The notes under the pieces: generated by a model | What the model was told of the DNA's origin: nothing | Databases searched by the model: none | The model's input: only the letters and a program-made list of their open reading frames with translations | Shown here: one piece after another, positions 46,304 through 58,050 of the stretch | Layout of the letters: the number at the start of each line of letters is the position of its first letter | How positions within the stretch are numbered: position 1 is the stretch's first letter | Program-made: the position numbers and the translations under genes | DNA from: Aphrophora alni | Lineage: Eukaryota > Arthropoda > Insecta > Hemiptera > Aphrophoridae | Direction of reading: 5' to 3' | Assembly (NCBI GenBank): GCA_963513935.1 | Contig: OY740768.1 | Span: 60,566,004 to 60,630,003, forward strand | Length of the DNA stretch: 64,000 nt

Positions 46304-49300
46304 CTTATCGCTATACAGTTCTCTAATAAATGCCGCAGTCGCCACACCGTAGTTTCTTGAGTTGAGAACGGATTCCGTGATATTTTGAAGCACTTGATGG
46401 GGATTAAATGTGACCATATCATCGAGCCTGAGAATATCGTTCATTTGTCCTGATGTTGGTCCACGGGCACCGAGAAAGACCATCGCTAAGAGAGATGTAG
46501 CGGAAAACGGAGAGAAGACCAAGCTCCTTGAAGTGATAGATCCTTTGCCTGTAATGGAAGTCCACATTCTAAAAGCTAGTTCGTTGCATAAATCTGAGAA
46601 ACGTCTTACGTCGTCTCCAAGGAAAGCTGTACTAGCTTCCAATCCCATGCTTTCATGAGGTGCTGGATGGAGTTCAACAGCTGTTGGAGGAGTTAAAGGT
46701 GGATCCGGAAGTGGTCGATAGACGTTCTGTGTTGCTGGTTTCTTCAGTACCTGACTTTTTGTATCGTCAGGTTTAACAGCTGTTTTAAGAGCTATCTTTT
46801 CTGTCACTGTTTCTTTATCTATTTTACCCGTTGTTGTAGTATTCAATCTTGACACTGTTGAAATGTTTTCAGTAGTTGACGTAATTGTTGAGGTTTCTTT
46901 TTTATCATTTGATGACGAAATAAGCACCTGTTCAGGAGTCGTATATTCGTTTGAGATTTCAGTATTTGTGATGTCTTCTGTTAAAGTATTGTTTTCGTCG
47001 ATAACAGCGTCTTCAATATTCAAATCGAGATTTGTTGGCTCTCCCGTATTTATGTGGTCTGGATTTAACTTACTTTCTTTAGTTGGAATAGCTTGCATTA
47101 CAGGTCGCTCGACTAACGACTCATTTTTTATGTTTTGTTCATTTTCGTTTGTAATTAATCTTAAAGAGGTAGTTGTTTCATAGCCTGCATCAGTAGTAGT
47201 TGGACTGTCCTCTTCAATTGTAGTTAATCCATCTGTTGTAATTTCGTAGTTGTTTTCCGTGCTATTAAATTCATCTGTTTTGTTTTCGTTTGTAGTAACC
47301 AGTGATGAACTTAACGCTACCAAGTTTTCATCAGACAAACTCTGGTTAGATCCTGTCATGGATGTATTGTAACTACTGTCTTTATTTATCGATCCCGTTG
47401 TAGTATACATTTCAGCAATCGTTGTCGAATCTGGTTCATCAGTGTTAAAAATAGTACTACTGTCATTTATTTCCGTTGTAGGTGTATAGTCTTCGTCTTT
47501 GACTGAAGCATGTTTTAACTCTCCATTGGCGGGTTTAGGTACATTGACGGTAGAAGATGAAGAATTCGTTGTTGTAGGAAGAAGTATTTGAGGTTCATTG
47601 GGTGGTGATGGCTTATCTTCCAGCAATATGTTTGTAACAGCTGATATACTTGCATGAACCGAGGGGTCGTTTTCCATTGTTAAAGCATTATCCGTAGATT
47701 CAGGCTCAGATCCAAGGGTAGTAGTGAATGTTGTTGATTCAGTGCTAGTAATTTCTGGGGTTGGTGAAGAAGTTGATATACCTATGCTATGGTCCTTATT
47801 TGATTTAATTGTCGAAGAAAGATTTGTTTTTGTATTTTGTGAAGAACTATTCAAATTCATACTATCTGTTGTAGAAACATGAGGCGTGGAAGTACTTCCC
47901 TCTGAAGTTGAGAACAATTCAGACATTACTTGGCTTTCTGTGGCATTAAGTTTAACTTGAACAGTTGACGTTTCCATTTTTATATCAGATTTTGAAGTAA
48001 AATATGAAGATTGATTCTTTTCAGTCATATTTTGTTCCTGAATTTCGTCGTGTGGTTTCATAGTAGATATTTTAATACTGTATTCATTACCATTATTTAT
48101 TTTTGTAGATATTTTTATTGGTTGATTTGTTGATGGTTTATATGTTGTTATGGTAAAATACTCATCAGTTGTAATAGGTTTGATCGGCTTGGTGAAGTTT
48201 GTTGTATTTTGAGAGTTCGTAGTAGTTACGTTTTGAATTTTGTCCGAAGAAATGGGTTTTGCAGTAAGAGTGTCATTGTTTGCGATCACCTTTGTTTTAT
48301 CTGTTTGTGTAGTGACGAACTTACTCTCCGATGTATCATACTTGTCTGTGTTTTTATTTTTTATTTCATCTGGAGTAAATGTAGTTGAAGCTATGTAGGT
48401 TTCAGAACTTGTTGTATTTGTTTGTTCTGTTAGAGAACTAGGTATAGATGTTGTTGCCGTTTTGGTAAGGTTTGTAACATTGCCAATAATTATAGCGGAC
48501 AGAATAGATTCTGTACTTGTTGGTAGTGTACTTAACTCCACAGGATTGTTGTCATATTTTTCAGAAGTAGTTAATAATTCAGGGGCTGATGATTTTATTG
48601 TATCAACAATTACAGGTTCTGATTTCATCGGGTTTTCCACAGAAGTTGATAACACATCCGATGAATTAAGTGGTGCTTCTGATGACTCCAGATTTAGTAT
48701 CGTTGTTGTATTGTTTTTAATTGGTATGGGTAATACACTTGAATTTTGAGATGGTGTATTTGATGAAGACGTTACTAGTTCATCTGATGATGATAATTTA
48801 TCAGAAAATGACGTTGTTGTTTTGTTTAATGATGATTTACTTAACAAACTGTCATCGGAAGATGATGATTCCAATTTTATTGGATTAATTGTGGTTGGTG
48901 AATTTTTCAACTGTGTATTTACTGAAACAGTTTCTAAAGTAGAAATAGTATTATTTACTAAATAAGACATTGTTGTTGGTAGTATATTTACTTTAGTTTT
49001 ATTGGTGTCTATTGTATTGACTATAGGTTCTTTCGCATAGTCAGTTTTAGTTTTTATTGATGAATTGTTTTCTGTAGATGTAATTGTAGGAGGTTTTGAA
49101 GAAACAGGATCTAAAATTGTGAAATTTGAAACGGTAGGTTCTGAAGTTGAATAAGATTGAACAGGAGGAGTTGAGATGGGTTTCATTGGGGTTTTAATAG
49201 GAGGTTTAATACTTGAACTAGCCTCTTTTTGTACAGTTGTTGATTTAATTTCTATTGGTTTTGGAGTTGTTGTGTTAATGAGTACTGGGTTTAATGAAAT

Positions 49301-50651
49301 GTCAGATCCAGAAATTGTAGTTGCTATAAATTCCTTCAAACTTTCATCAATATGTGTCGACGGTTTATTTCGCTCAATTAAAAATTCTTCAGAACTACTT
49401 TTACTAGGAAGCGTGGAAATTTCAATTAGAGTTTTGTCGTAAGTTGGAATGTTGTCGTTACTACTTTGTGGTTCCAAAGATTCATCTTTCATCAGTGAAA
49501 CATTATTATTAGCGGAAGTACTGTTATTATTGATGTCAGTTTCCTTTAAAATAGTGATCGACACATTGTTGTCGACTGTAGTCGCGTTTCTGACTAATAA
49601 ATTAGCAGTTGACATTGGGGTTGATGTGTTAGATTTCTCACCAACATTTTCAACTATAGTACAGTTTTGATTAGGTATCTTAATGCTTGGAAGTTCTGTT
49701 GGGGAACTAGATGTAGTTACAACAGGCACGAAACTGACATTTGCTGTATGATTTCTTTCATCAGTTACTTGTGCAAGAACACTGGAAAGAGATGCAGACA
49801 TTTCATCCGTTACTGGAATCGAATTGTGCGCAGGGATTGTTGGTGTAGTGGGAGAAGCTGTCTCTGTTGAAGTACTTGTAGAAGATGTACTTACTTTAAC
49901 AGGTTGGATTGGTTTTTTTGTAGGAATATTTTGTATTGGTAAGTAATGCACTACTGTTGGACTGTCTGTAGGTCTTTTCGTGACATATTTAACCGTTGTT
50001 GATGGTTTGTCGGTGGTAGTTGTGGTAGTTCCGATCGTAGTTGTAGTTGTAGCTTTTGTCGTCGTCGTCGTCTTCGTCGATTCTTCAGCAGAAGGCATAG
50101 TCAAGGTTATTCTTTCTAAATCGGAACTGTCGTCTTCATCTATCATAGAATCGCTACCACCTCCTAAAACACCTGGCAAAAGAATACTCCATGATGATGC
50201 CGCATCTGGCATATTTAAGACTGCCAGTGGTTTGTTAGACACGGGTTTCTTTTTAGTCGCTTCAAGTTCACTTTTTAGAACGTTTTGAACACTCGCTACA
50301 ACATTGTGAACTCCTTGAATGTCGGATGATTCCATATCTGTTACATCCATATGCCCGTTGGAGTCAGTTGGTAGATTTTCATGATAATATATTGGTGCAG
50401 AAGCATCACTGTCCATTGCATCGCTATCACCACCTGCGATTAAACCCTGTATTTGATCTAAGGTCATCAGTCGTTTCACCAGATCTCCACTTTCATCAAA
50501 CGTGTAAAACTCGTACCTGTCTGGGACCAGTAATTCTCCTGGACTTCCAACAGGTCCTTCATTTTGTGTCACTGGCTGTCCAGCAGCATCTGCGATGTAG
50601 GTCTTCGTGCCATTCCCATGATCCATGATGACCGACACTGATGTCACTACA
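46304..50651 (-). CDS. Mucin-like serpin, exon 2 (mucin region and serpin N-terminus)
   Basis: A single 4348-bp exon (residues about 35-1483). Acceptor CTGTTTAG|TGTAGTG, donor GATAAG|GTAATT. Residues about 35-222 are acidic with conserved-looking segments (VPDRYEFYTFDESGDLVKRL, SSWSILLPGVLGGG). About 223-1310 are Ser/Thr/Asn-rich with poly-Thr tracts and many N-x-S/T sites, as in secreted mucins. From about 1368 the serpin fold starts: DVRRFSDLCNELAFRMW, then SLVFSPFSATSLLAMVFLGA (the N.v.SP.S....La....GA signature), RGPTSGQMNDIL and ATAAFIRELYSDK. A frame open over 4.3 kb in AT-rich DNA is strong evidence of a real gene. It resembles non-inhibitory insect serpins with long extensions, perhaps the Spn100A group of Drosophila; that link is tentative. 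Confidence 0.93.
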
Positions 50652-51689
50652 CTAAACAGAAATAAGAGATTTGTAACATTATATCAGTTATATTTATAAA
50701 TATTTGTGTATATAACAACTGTTGATTTAATTTACAAAATGAGAGTAATTTTCGAAAATAAACAACGAAAGGAATAATTTTATTAAGAGTTTGTAAGCAG
50801 ATTATATAATTTATTTAGTTTCAAATGAAATTAAATAATTTATCCTTTCTATTTGTAATATTACTACGATTGACGAAACAGAATCAATCAAACATTTTGT
50901 TTAGTTAGAGAGAGCGCTTCCATGTATATGTATTTAGTTTAAGCTCCATTCTATTACTAAACGAATGGAATCATAAAAAAGAGGACTTATTTTTTTATTA
51001 GTTTTCCCTGAGGATACCTTGCAGTTGGAAAACAAACTGTAAAACAAATTACTGTTATATTCATATAGATATAGTATGTAATAAACTGATCTCGTATTTA
51101 TTGCTATAAGTTTGATTGTCTTTCAAATAACAGACTCTATTTCAGTTCAGATGCAGGAATTAATAAAATTACTTCAAGATTTTGCAAAAAAATTGCAGTA
51201 ACGTTTTCATATATCCTTCTATTAAATCCAAAATAATTTAGGTGCTACCTCCTTAAAAATATCTTTTCACTAATTTTATATGAACAAATAAATGCCCCCC
51301 ACCCAGTATTTTTTGTGGGATGTAAGGTGATATAGAAATGGTACTCCTTAACAATTTAATGATATTTTTCGTTCCCTCCTTGTTTTATTCCTGTGCTATA
51401 AAATAGTACATATCGTAAATTGTATTAGTTAAAAATAAAAAAATTTAAACCGTGGTTAAGTTCTATTTTTTTTGTCAATTATTCTTGAACGGTTAATACA
51501 TTTCTTTTATTTGAAATATGGAATAGTAGTTTATCTTTCCATTACAATAGAATTTCAGCGACATAGTTAGGGGTGATTTAGAACAATTTAAGTCTATTAT
51601 ATCACCTCTGACTGGGATTTTTGTTTTCCGATAATTCCCGAACCATTATTAGTGAGGTGGTGACCAATACGTTTTGCCTGGGTTCTTAG

Positions 51690-51960
51690 AGGTTACAGCG
51701 TTACGGATTAAACCGTTACAGCGATTTTGAGAATACTATAATTGGGGCAGATACCCCAAATTTTGAGTTGTCAAAAAAATAAAATAAAACATATATTCAA
51801 ATAATGGCTACATACCAAATTTGATTAAAATGAGTCAACTCGTTTAGTCTGTAGAGGACTGATCTTTCTAAAAATATATTTTTTGGGTTAGGGTATTTCA
51901 AAACAGAGAAATCTGAGAAAACCTCGACATTGATTTTTGACCCATCACATAACATTATAG
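51690..51960 (-). repeat. Unclassified dispersed repeat, inverted copy
   Basis: The minus strand reads GATGGGTCAAAAATCAATGT, then TTTTAATCAAATTTGGTATG and TTCTCAAAATCGCTGTAACG, matching the 34690-35130 copy in order with divergence. Confidence 0.55.
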
Positions 51961-52430
51961 TACTCTTTTTATCATGCTTTTTCTTTCTTTTTTTAATGGT
52001 AATGAAATTCTGTAATGATTAAAAAGTATATTTAGAGAAATATTTATGAAGGTTTTTGAGATTAAAATAATGTAAGTGATGAATGAAATGTATACAAATA
52101 ACTTGTTTTCGGAATCAGATATGGGACAGGAAAGGACAATGGATCATTGACTTCTTTGTTTATAAATAAAAACCTTTAAAAGTATACATTTAAAAAGAAA
52201 CACATCAGCATTAGAACTTGCAGGTCTAAAATTCCTTAAGGAACGTCTGGAATCTCGCATGAATCACGATTGTGATAAAAATAAATTATCCTTACACAGA
52301 GGCGTATTTTGGTAACACTCAAACCAGTTTGAAAGAATTTAACCGAACCGAAGCTTTATATGGTGAATATTGGTAGAAATATAAGACAAAGTGTGTGTGA
52401 CATTGTAACATTCAAAAATACGAGAAGCCA

Positions 52431-52440
52431 GAGAGAGGGA

Positions 52441-52501
<61 letters not shown>
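52431..52501. repeat. (GA)n microsatellite
   Basis: About 70 bp of GA dinucleotides, slightly impure at the left end. Confidence 0.95.
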
Positions 52502-52503
<2 letters not shown>

Positions 52504-53349
52504 AAATACTCATAATAACCTGCTTGACTGCTGCAGACGACCTACTTCGCTTTGCCATTGAACTCGACTGCAGCATTCTTGTAATCGTTATCTATTATTG
52601 TTTATTACACAACATGAAAAGCAGAACTTACGATTATAAATTGTAAAACCAATAAATGACAAATTTTTATATTTTACAATTATCCAGGAAGAAAAATAAA
52701 CTGTACAAAAACACAGTAGAAGTCTCAAATGTAATATATTATTGACAATATATTAATAGTAAAGTTGAGGTTTGCAATCGAGCTATTACAAAAATAAACG
52801 ATCAAAAACACTGCATAAACTTTTTGGTATCCCAAAATTTTAAGTTATAGGCAAAATGAAGAAATGTCCAGAGACGTGGCTAAAAGATTCTCACATACTA
52901 AGTTGGATTAAATTCGGTCCACTAGTTAGCACTGCACAGATGGTAGACGACCGACAGACATAATTCCCCAAAGCACTTTTGGATTCAGAAGACCTCAAAA
53001 CGTTTGTGAATAGCTCATCATACAATGTATAAATATATATTTGACTCATCGTATAACTTTCTTTATGGTACGAATATGTGAGAAAGCAAACAGAATTATA
53101 ATGGCGACAAAATTTCAGCGTCGCATTTTAGACAGATCTTGACATTTCCTAAGCCAACAGGAACAGTTTTTAGTCATTTTGGAAATGATAACTGTTTGGA
53201 AAATTTTTAGTCTTTATCAAATTTTCATAAATTTCATTAAATTATTTTATTTACTCAGTTAATAAAATTATAACTATTAAGCCTTTTAAAATTTTAAAAT
53301 TATAATTCATTATTTTGTAATAATTTTTTCTTACACCTACACTATCGGT

Positions 53350-53420
53350 AAGCAGCGCCGGATTTAAGATTTTGAAGTGCTAGGCAATGTTTTTGGGCCT
53401 CCCTCCCTCTCCCCTGGTCT
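53350..53420 (+). mobile_element. Possible hAT terminal fragment
   Basis: GCAGCGCCGGATTTAAGATT, GTGCTAGGCA and GGGCCTCCCTCC resemble the end of widespread hAT elements (CAGCGCCGGATTT...). No matching opposite end or duplication was found. Confidence 0.35.
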
Positions 53421-56318
53421 GTGATTTTGAAGTAATATCCTATATGTACTTCAGAAGTTACTTAATGACAGATTAGTTACTATCAAATTTTAAACCAAAT
53501 TCAAAACACTTAGAGCCATGCAAAATATATCTAGAATTGTTTTTATTCTTTGACTAAAAATACAACGTAAACGGTAAAGTAATATTCAGGAATTATTTAA
53601 GGAAACCAACCTAGGGAACTCGATGAAGAAGAGCAAAGGTGTAAAATAAACATGGATGTGCAGGATGATGGATATACTCCTAAATCTTTGGAAATTACAA
53701 GGACATCAAATAGACCAGGAAGGGCATCCAAGATCAGCTAATCAGTGGAGTATTGGAGTAATCTACTACATTAGAACCTAGGAGCTTTAAGATGTTGTGA
53801 TGCTGGAGATTACAATCCCCCTAACCCCTCTTCTCATTCTAAACATCTATCGCTTACTATCACTACATTTGATACTATGCTCCATCCCTACTATAGCCAA
53901 TCACTACTAGCATTAGCATTTATCTTTACTATATTCCATCCGTATTCTTGCTGTAACTTAATTTTGATAATTCATTAGTATGGCAATGAAATTAAAAACT
54001 TCTAGTTTGCTTATTGTGTGATCAAAGATCAGTGCGAAATTTATATTTAAAATTATTGATTCTGTGATAAAAATTATATAGTGCCTTTAAGGATTATAAA
54101 AAATGTTTAATTACTTAACCTAGGTGTAGATTAAATCTCAGGTTTTATTTTTAAAAATCAATTAGACTACAATATCTTTGATTTTTTAGTAGAATGAATT
54201 TATTATATAGTTTAATTTTAAATTTGAGTTGAAAATAACAAAATGTAAATAGTTAATATTATATTAACAAAAAATAATTATTGTTATTATTATTAACCTC
54301 AATATTTAGTTCGTATTGGCGAATTTTTGTTTGGTTCAATTGTTACCGAACTATATATTTTTTGTCAAACGCATTTTTAAATCAGTAATAAATTTTTGTT
54401 TTAAATATTTGGTGGTGTTTTGAAAAGTTAGATTCAATTTTCTAATTAGCTGTTTCGATTGAGAACAGCTGTTTCGTTTAATATTAACACTTTTAATTGG
54501 TATTTATAGTTGGGATTTATACAGAACACAATTTCAGTAAGCTAGGTTTTTGAAATACTCAGATTATTTTGCTGATTTAGTCAAATGTAATGCAATTTAA
54601 CTAAATTGGTCAATCTTGGTTCTAACTGAAAATATCATTTTATATCAGTTGGGTTTGAATAAGTGTTAAAAGAGTTTATTAAAATTAATTTAAAACATGG
54701 TTGACTGGAATGTGATTTTTGGTGAACTCAACAAAAAACGCTCAACATTGTAAGGAACCGAGTTAGGTGATTAATGGTAATATCATCGATGGAGCGCGCT
54801 GCTGTCACGCAAATGTGAATTATTTAGTATATATTTTTAGGAATTATTTTTTTCAATGATATACATAATAATTAATTTCCTGTTCTCCACAGAGTATTGG
54901 TCTAACTTATATTCTAATCGGCCTTCCCTCATTACTCACCAGGGAGACACAGTTCCGCCCTTTCAGAAATTGGACATTCTTCAAAATTAAAACACCCTCA
55001 AATAAGCAAGGGGGATATTACTACACCTTACTATTTTCAATACAAAATACACAGAAATCATAATTTAAATAAGACAAAAATTAATTTTTTAACAAATATG
55101 TGACACTCACATTTTCTTTCTTTTCATTTCTGTTGTAAATTATAGCCGTATTAGTAATTATTGAATTGAGATACTGTATTCTTAAATATTACTGACAGTT
55201 TTTATTGGGTGATTATTAAACAAAATTTCTTTTCACAGTCCGAATATAAGATTTGGGGAATTAAGATTATTCCCAAGAAAAATAAAGATTTTTTTTTTAC
55301 GTCATTAAAGAATAACTGTGACGAATTTATAATGGTTTGTTGCCGTATGAATAATTAAAAGTAAACTAAGAATGAAGTCTGTAAAATAAACATTGTTAAG
55401 TAATAAACATATTTATGTTTAAGGTTCATTTTAGTGCAAGCTTATTTTTTCGTTTGCAAATACTAATTTCGAACACGTACGCCAAGTTTTTATTTAAAAG
55501 TTCTATAGAACTCTTTTTATTGCCAAAGTACGTAAAACTCTATAAGTTCCGGAGTTGCGATAGCTGATTTATCAAAGTCGGTTTTTCAATATTTTGATCT
55601 AGCGTTTTTATTTAACAACTGCACTTTTCGTTTTGATTAAACGTTTTGAAAGTTGTGAAAGATTTTTCATTATTTGTACAAAATATAAAATATAGTAGGT
55701 TTTACAACCATTTTTTTTAAATTACACGTTGTTACTAAATTAACACTATTGTGTTTAAATAATTGCATAATTTGAATAACAGTCCAGCAAACTAAATTTC
55801 CGACAAGTCAAGTTGCCAAACCGTTTCGGGGCTATTGTGACTATCGTACATATGAAATTAATTTGTATTGAAAGTGAATAATTTTATTTATGTATATTTT
55901 TATTTAATTTTACAACTTTTAACACTTTGTCGTCTTTTCAGCATTTTGTTTGAATATAAATTAGTTGTAAGATACTCAGGTCTACATTCGTTCAGAATTA
56001 AACGCAAAACAAGTTTATAGGAATTTTAAAGGTAAATCTTAACTCAAAATGTAGAAAGCCTTGTTATATTTCGATATCAGCTAGGAACATAAACACTACC
56101 TCTAAACACTTCCTACATAACTAATTCCAGAAAATTATAAACAATATGCAAATACAATATTATTTCAAGTTCTGGGATTCTCAAAACATGGTAATATTAC
56201 CGAAGTCTACGTCTGAACTTCCAGTCATTTCGACGATCTTAAAGTTTTATTTAAAATTCACTAAAAACAAATAATATCATATAAATAAATATTGAGCTTG
56301 ATTTGTGAGATGGTATAC

Positions 56319-56509
56319 TTAATAGAATAAAACTTGAGCACAAATTAATAGTATATTTATTCAAACGAGTTTCAAGGACTTAGTCGCCATCTTCAATGAT
56401 TTTATTGTAGCTCATTCATCACTGAAGATGGCTACTTTGTAATTGAAACGCGTTTGAATAAATAAACGTACTATTTGTGAGAATTAGTGTTCAAGTTTTA
56501 TTCTATTAA
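56319..56509. mobile_element. Foldback MITE flanked by TTAA
   Basis: The left arm begins TTAATAGAATAAAACTTGA and the right arm ends TCAAGTTTTATTCTATTAA. The arms are complementary, with small indels, for about 80 bp each, including the inner GCCATCTTCA.TGAT. TTAA at both outer edges suggests a piggyBac-type target duplication. No coding capacity. Confidence 0.8.
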
Positions 56510-56849
56510 ATAATAGTATGATAAAGAAATTTCCTATGCTGATAATTTAGAATAGTAGATCTCATTAAATAAAGTGGAAGTACTGTAAGGTGAAATGTTC
56601 GTCAACGATTCATTAGATATTCATTATTAATAAATCAAATTAAATTGAAATTGATATAGTATATTGGAAAATGAAGGAATAAAAAAAAATATATTACAGA
56701 AAATATCCTTGGTGTAACTTTTTGGTCTATTATTCATGAATATTCATAAATATAAATATATGTAGTGAAATATAATCCTTTCACAGGTTTCACAAAAATA
56801 TGAAAGACTAGTTAACACTACAAATACAAACAAGGAGTTTAATAATTAC

Positions 56850-56952
56850 CTTGAACCTAGAACTTTCCTGGATTGTTCCGAGTCGATATCATCTTGTGCG
56901 GCAGTCAGGACCACGAAGGCCAACCAGGACATCCAATGTCCACCTCGCATTT
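56850..56952 (-). CDS. Mucin-like serpin, exon 1 (signal peptide)
   Basis: It encodes MRGGHWMSWLAFVVLTAAQ then DDIDSEQSRKVLGS. A short basic start, a hydrophobic core (WLAFVVL) and small residues before DD fit a secretory signal peptide cleaved near Ala18-Gln19. The donor is TTCAAG|GTAATT. Two coding bases are left over and join T from exon 2 to make Ser, keeping frame with the 4.3-kb exon. Immediately upstream, TTCTGTTACAG|AAATG is an acceptor two bases before the ATG, so a non-coding 5' exon should exist at higher coordinates. ATG spans 56950-56948. Confidence 0.85.
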
Positions 56953-57699
56953 CTGTAACAGAACCCAAGAACCAAATGAGACCTAGACATTGAATTACAG
57001 GAGAAAGGTTCAAGTGTAAACATAATTGCCCTAGTTTAGTTACATGTCAGTGTAATGGGAGTGTCGTGTACTGTAGCACCTTACTAGCTTCCTAGATACA
57101 ATGGTCATGACAACTTCTACCGGAGTTTTAATTAAATTGAGCTAATTTCTTTCAGGACGGAAAATTCGAAACCGGTTTCGTATTGTCAAGTCACGATCTA
57201 TTCCGTTACTATACGAAATGACGACATCGGAGATCGAGGTTTCTATGTTACTCATAAATAACGACGTTGACATTTTCATTTAAATTTACCTTATTTAAAT
57301 ATATTTATTTTGCATTTGGAAATAGAACTTTTAACGTTTAATAGCTTCTATTTTGTATTGAATAATATTAGACGTAGTGTTAATTTTATTCAGTGTAGAC
57401 CTGTCAAGAAATTTGTAGAAATAAGATCTGATTTGAAATAAGTGAGGTTAGAAAATTTCTTTTTTCATAGTGATGTACGACGAGACTCTGAGATACTTTA
57501 ATTGGTTTCCGTCTCGACTCGATTTGTAAGCATAGACTCAGTTCGGTCTAGTATAAAACATCTGGGCCTCGTGGGTATCTTTTTATAAGTTAGATCTCAG
57601 TTATTGTTTTTATTACTGTCCCACATATAATACACAAAAGTATTGTTATCGCGTAAAAAACGACTTTCTGGTCAGGTTTAATCCATCGAGATTTCCTAA

Positions 57700-58050
57700 C
57701 ACAAAGCAAGTACGTTTTGTAATGATGTCTGTCGTCAAATTTTGATAATTTTCCCAAACTTTATTACTTTACATTTTTTGTATAATTCCTATTAAACACA
57801 TTATTTGGTAGCTGCTATAAAACCAAATTATAAAATAAGAATTTATTCAAAATCAGCTCTGACGGTTTTTATAAAATTTTGCTGAAACACAACCTCTAAG
57901 GTCTCATCTATCAAAACATATAGTTAAACAATTAAAATGAAACACGGACACGGTTTCATTAATTTGAATATCTCAAAATCGGCCCAACCAATTACGATCA
58001 AACTTCTGTGAAATGTAAAGATTTATAACTTAAAAATCGTATTTAAAAGG
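57700..58050 (+). repeat. Unclassified dispersed repeat, copy 2
   Basis: It shares, in order, GGTAGCTGCTATAAAACCAA, TTATTCAAAATCAGCTCTGA, ACAACCTCTAAGG and TCTCAAAATCGGCCCAACCA with the copies at 34690 and 63560. Confidence 0.5.

Larger units (their letters stand above)
50652..56849 (-). other. Serpin gene intron 1 (about 6.2 kb)
   Basis: It lies between donor TTCAAG|GTAATT and acceptor CTGTTTAG. It holds a dispersed-repeat copy (51690-51960), a GA run, a possible hAT terminal fragment near 53350 and a foldback element (56319-56509). No ORF of note. Confidence 0.75.

Noticed and set aside
49980..50288. Val-rich + strand frames opposite the serpin exon
   Set aside because: Shadows of Thr/Ser codons on the coding strand.
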